NCBI GenBank assembly: GCA_002449135.1
Contig: DKCH01000026.1
Coordinates: 1 to 7,587 of the forward strand
Source: Caryophanales bacterium UBA6879
Lineage (GTDB): Bacteria > Bacillota_I > Bacilli_A > RFN20 > CAG-288
Length of the DNA stretch: 7,587 nt
Direction of reading: 5' to 3'
This document shows, in pieces, positions 5,929-7,587 of the stretch (positions within the stretch are counted from its first letter, which is position 1; each line of letters opens with the position of its first letter). The position numbers and the translations under genes are program-made. The notes beneath the pieces were generated by a model that saw only the letters and a list, made by a program, of their open reading frames with translations, did no database searches and was not told where the DNA came from.

Positions 5929-6694
5929 ATTTACTAAATCTCCTTTTAATAAAGTTAAACCCTTTTTTAAACCAATTTTGTTTTTCCATAAACAAATATT
6001 TTTGATTTTTATATGATAAATTATTAGCGTAAATAAAAGTATCCATTAAAAGCTCTGAAACAAAGCCAAAAACTCTAGCTTCATTTCCTTTATAATTATT
6101 TAAATCTATTTGCTTTTCTAATTTAAATAAAATATCAAACATCCAATCGCAATATTTAATAGCCAATTCTTTTCTAGTAATAAACATATTAAAATAATGC
6201 CCAGAACGTTTATTCATTACTTTTTCAAAAGAAGAATAATATTGAGGATAATCTTTTTTTATAATTTCGCCAGCTAAATCAAGAGCTTCTTTTTTATGGG
6301 CATGAATATAATGTGAATAATTAGTTTCTATATAATAATGTCTTTTTTTAGGTAAAATAAAATCCTTTTTTGATAAAATTTTTAAAATAGTTTTCTCATC
6401 AATAATATTTCTTAAATTTTTTCTAAAGCAAAAATTATTCTTAACAAAAAATCTCCTATAATGAACTAAGCCAACAATATCAAAATCATTAAAGAAATTC
6501 TTATACGCCCAATATAGCCCACTTAATTCACAATAGTTAGGATTTTTAGAAGAAATGTTATCGCCTGTATTATCTCTATATTTAAAAATAGGTTGCTTAT
6601 GAGCATCAGCATTAACTTCAATTGGATAATAAATAGATGAATTAGGAATTTTACAAGGCTTATGTGAAATAACTAAAATTGCAATTTTTTTCAT
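5927..6694 (-). CDS. DUF4422-family glycosyltransferase (capsule/exopolysaccharide)
   Basis: This cytosolic or peripheral-membrane protein of 255 residues matches the DUF4422 family, found in capsule, exopolysaccharide and LPS loci and regarded as sugar transferases. The recognisable conserved segments, in order, are SHKP (10-13), the block DNTGDNIS..NP.YCELSGLYWAYKN (41-66), GLVHYRRFF (75-83), ILPKKRHYYIETNYSHY (113-129), SGHYFNMFI (164-172) and ARVFGFVSE (206-214). The length is normal for the family, and the end is a basic amphipathic tail (WFKKGFNFIKRRFSK) that may hold it at the membrane. The start is fixed by a strong AGGAGG (6700-6705) 5 bases before ATG. It is transcribed alone, convergent to the Wzz-like gene and separated from the gene upstream by a terminator. 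Donor and acceptor sugars cannot be read from sequence. Confidence 0.92.
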   Translation of the reverse strand: MKKIAILVISHKPCKIPNSSIYYPIEVNADAHKQPIFKYRDNTGDNISSKNPNYCELSGLYWAYKNFFNDFDIVGLVHYRRFFVKNNFCFRKNLRNIIDEKTILKILSKKDFILPKKRHYYIETNYSHYIHAHKKEALDLAGEIIKKDYPQYYSSFEKVMNKRSGHYFNMFITRKELAIKYCDWMFDILFKLEKQIDLNNYKGNEARVFGFVSELLMDTFIYANNLSYKNQKYLFMEKQNWFKKGFNFIKRRFSK

Positions 6695-6741
6695 TTTATC
6701 CTCCTAACATATTTAAAATATTAAAAATAAAATATTTAAAA

Positions 6742-6747
6742 AGTATA
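6742..6747 (-). promoter_or_regulatory. Possible -10 box for the DUF4422 gene
   Basis: TATACT on the minus strand is the best -10 candidate between the upstream terminator and the AGGAGG ribosome site, and would give a leader of about 40 bases. No good -35 box lies 16-18 bases upstream. A promoter is expected in this gap because the preceding gene ends in a terminator, but its exact place is uncertain. Confidence 0.3.
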
Positions 6748-6794
6748 AATTACCAAAATATATTAACATATAAAAAGATTTAAGGATATTTAAA

Positions 6795-6833
6795 GAAAAC
6801 AAAAAGGCTAAAAAGATAATTCTTAATAGCCTT
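6795..6833 (-). terminator. Rho-independent terminator of the small membrane protein gene
   Basis: Read on the minus strand, AAGGCTA (6833-6827) pairs with TAGCCTT (6810-6804). An inner AAGA/TCTT stem forms across a small symmetric T-T internal loop, closed by an ATTA tetraloop. The stem runs straight into TTTGTTTTC. It lies 22 bases past the stop of the 75-residue gene. The plus strand lacks a T-run after the stem, so termination is directional. This is the clearest terminator in the window. Confidence 0.75.
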
Positions 6834-6855
6834 AAAAAGATTAATAAATTAATTT

Positions 6856-7083
6856 TTACTTTGCACCAATAAGATGATTAAAGAATAAGCACCAGAAGAA
6901 ATCTAACCATCCAAATACCATACCAAAGATAGTAACGATAAGAGCTAAGACTAAACTAGAAAGCTTATGATCATCTAAAACATCAGACCATCTAACTAAT
7001 AATTCAACAATCCAATTTACAAAAGGAATGAGAAGTAAAAGCATTTGAACTAATCTTGGTAAACTGTTAAACCACTTTTTCAT
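6856..7083 (-). CDS. Small membrane protein with two helices, function unknown
   Basis: The 75-residue product has two strongly hydrophobic segments (about 9-31 and 41-68) joined by a short polar loop, RWSDVLDDHK (31-40), so it should form a membrane hairpin. It is rich in aromatic residues, with five tryptophans. I do not recognise a family. The gene is real: a GAAAGGA ribosome site (7093-7099) lies 9 bases before the ATG, an extended -10 lies further upstream, and a good terminator follows the stop. It is a single-gene unit divergent from rfbB. A role with the flanking polysaccharide genes is possible but not shown. No toxin family signature is evident, although small two-helix proteins of this size include holins and toxins. 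Confidence 0.8.
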   Translation of the reverse strand: MKKWFNSLPRLVQMLLLLIPFVNWIVELLVRWSDVLDDHKLSSLVLALIVTIFGMVFGWLDFFWCLFFNHLIGAK

Positions 7084-7100
7084 TTTTTAAAATCCTTTCT

Positions 7101-7112
7101 ACTTAATTAAGT
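7101..7112. repeat. Perfect 12-base palindrome, possible operator
   Basis: ACTTAATTAAGT is a perfect dyad directly upstream of the ribosome site of the 75-residue protein gene and downstream of its predicted promoter. The position would suit a repressor site, but the palindrome is almost all AT and could be chance. Confidence 0.3.
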
Positions 7113-7148
7113 ATTTCCCATTAACTAGGTATCACTTAAATTTAGTTT

Positions 7149-7157
7149 ATTTTAACA
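7149..7157 (-). promoter_or_regulatory. Extended -10 promoter of the small membrane protein gene
   Basis: The minus strand reads TGTTAAAAT, an extended -10 (TGn plus TAAAAT) like those before three other genes here. No convincing -35 box is present. Transcription would begin near 7142, giving a leader of about 58 bases containing the 12-base palindrome and the ribosome site. Confidence 0.4.
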
Positions 7158-7233
7158 TTCTTTTTATAAAAATTCTAGTGTATCTTTTTGTTAAATATTA
7201 AATATTGAATTTAAAATATAAATATTAAAATTT

Positions 7234-7242
7234 TGATAAAAT
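7234..7242 (+). promoter_or_regulatory. Extended -10 promoter of rfbB, predicted leaderless transcript
   Basis: TGATAAAAT ends at 7242, so the expected transcription start is about 7249, which is the A of the best rfbB start codon. There is no Shine-Dalgarno sequence before either in-frame ATG (7243 or 7249); the upstream bases are purely A/T apart from the TG of the promoter element. The ATG at 7243 directly abuts the -10 box and could not be on the transcript if this promoter is used. Confidence 0.5.
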
Positions 7243-7248
7243 ATGAAT

Positions 7249-7587
7249 ATGAATATCTTATTAACAGGTGGAGCAGGATTTATCGGTTCAAACTATTTAA
7301 AAATGTATGTACCTAAAAATAAAAATCATTATATTTGTTTAGATAAATTAACTTACGCTAGTAATTTTAATTACATTAAAGATTTATATAAATTCAAAAA
7401 TTTTACTTTTATAAAAGGTGATATTGTAGATAATAAACTAGTAGATTCTATTTTAAAAAATTATAAAATAGATATCATTATTAATTTTGCTGCAGAAACA
7501 AATGTTGATAAATCATTTATAAATCCGGATTTATTTTATAAAACTAATTACTTAGGAACTTATAATTTAGTTACCTTAGCTATTAAA
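7249..7587 (+). CDS. rfbB: dTDP-glucose 4,6-dehydratase, N-terminal part (cut by window end)
   Basis: This NAD-dependent extended short-chain dehydrogenase converts dTDP-glucose to dTDP-4-keto-6-deoxyglucose, the second step toward dTDP-rhamnose and other deoxysugars, in the cytoplasm. The visible 113 residues match RmlB/RfbB closely: the Rossmann motif TGGAGFIGSN (6-15), LDKLTYASN (31-39), the adenine-contact GDI (57-59), AAETNVDKS (81-89) and TNYLGTYNL (99-107). The catalytic YxxxK and DxE lie beyond the window. I chose the ATG at 7249 because it gives the canonical M-x-I-L-L-T-G-G start and fits the promoter; an in-frame ATG at 7243 would add Met-Asn. Neither has a ribosome site. rfbA, rfbC and rfbD may follow to the right, but that is not visible. 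A close relative acting on another dTDP- or UDP-sugar is a minor alternative. Confidence 0.93.
   Translation, partial: MNILLTGGAGFIGSNYLKMYVPKNKNHYICLDKLTYASNFNYIKDLYKFKNFTFIKGDIVDNKLVDSILKNYKIDIIINFAAETNVDKSFINPDLFYKTNYLGTYNLVTLAIK

Noticed and set aside
5927..6694. Lower GC in some DUF4422 stretches than in lysS, considered as proof of recent transfer
   Set aside because: Hand-counted 60-base samples overlapped widely between the two genes, so no firm composition difference can be claimed without a full calculation.

Overview
The window looks like chromosomal DNA from a low-GC Gram-positive lineage (Bacillota/Mycoplasmatota, possibly an Erysipelotrichia- or RF39-like gut bacterium). The evidence is the very high AT content, AGGAGG-type ribosome sites on most genes and the protein families present. 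The standard genetic code fits: TGG encodes Trp, at least one gene ends in TGA, and the long conserved enzymes read through without internal TGA. The lineage is an inference; nothing in the window fixes a genus.

Left part (1-3700, all minus strand): a housekeeping block. A compact three-gene unit is read from about 3680 down to 1655. It encodes a small HEPN-like protein with an RxxxxH motif, then a cation diffusion facilitator whose membrane site reads Asn-Asp/Asp-Asp (the Mn2+-type arrangement) and which carries an extra C-terminal domain, then a 103-residue protein that weakly resembles GroES. The first two genes overlap by 8 bases; the next gap is 24 bases. Lysyl-tRNA synthetase (lysS) follows with its own well-formed promoter (TTAACA-17-TATAAT).

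Right part (3771-7587, mixed strands): the edge of a surface-polysaccharide locus. It holds a Wzz-like polysaccharide co-polymerase (plus), a DUF4422 glycosyltransferase (minus), a small two-helix membrane protein with a clear terminator (minus), and the first 113 codons of dTDP-glucose 4,6-dehydratase (rfbB/rmlB, plus), which is cut by the window end. An 83-codon reading frame with no ribosome site next to the co-polymerase may be a decayed gene. These genes are spread over separate transcription units with unusually long gaps. A plausible division of labour is rfbB on the path to dTDP-rhamnose or a related deoxysugar, the DUF4422 protein as a sugar transferase, and the Wzz-like protein controlling chain length or export.

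The most notable signal is regulatory. The same extended -10 element, TGATAAAAT, occurs before three genes. For two of them (rfbB and the HEPN-like gene) it sits 6-8 bases before the most likely ATG with no Shine-Dalgarno sequence, which predicts leaderless mRNAs in an organism whose other genes use strong Shine-Dalgarno sites. A 356-base gene-free gap between convergent genes (5571-5926) has a possible promoter and two hairpins followed by T-runs, and could encode a small RNA. I found no CRISPR array, tRNA, rRNA, transposase or well-supported defence system.
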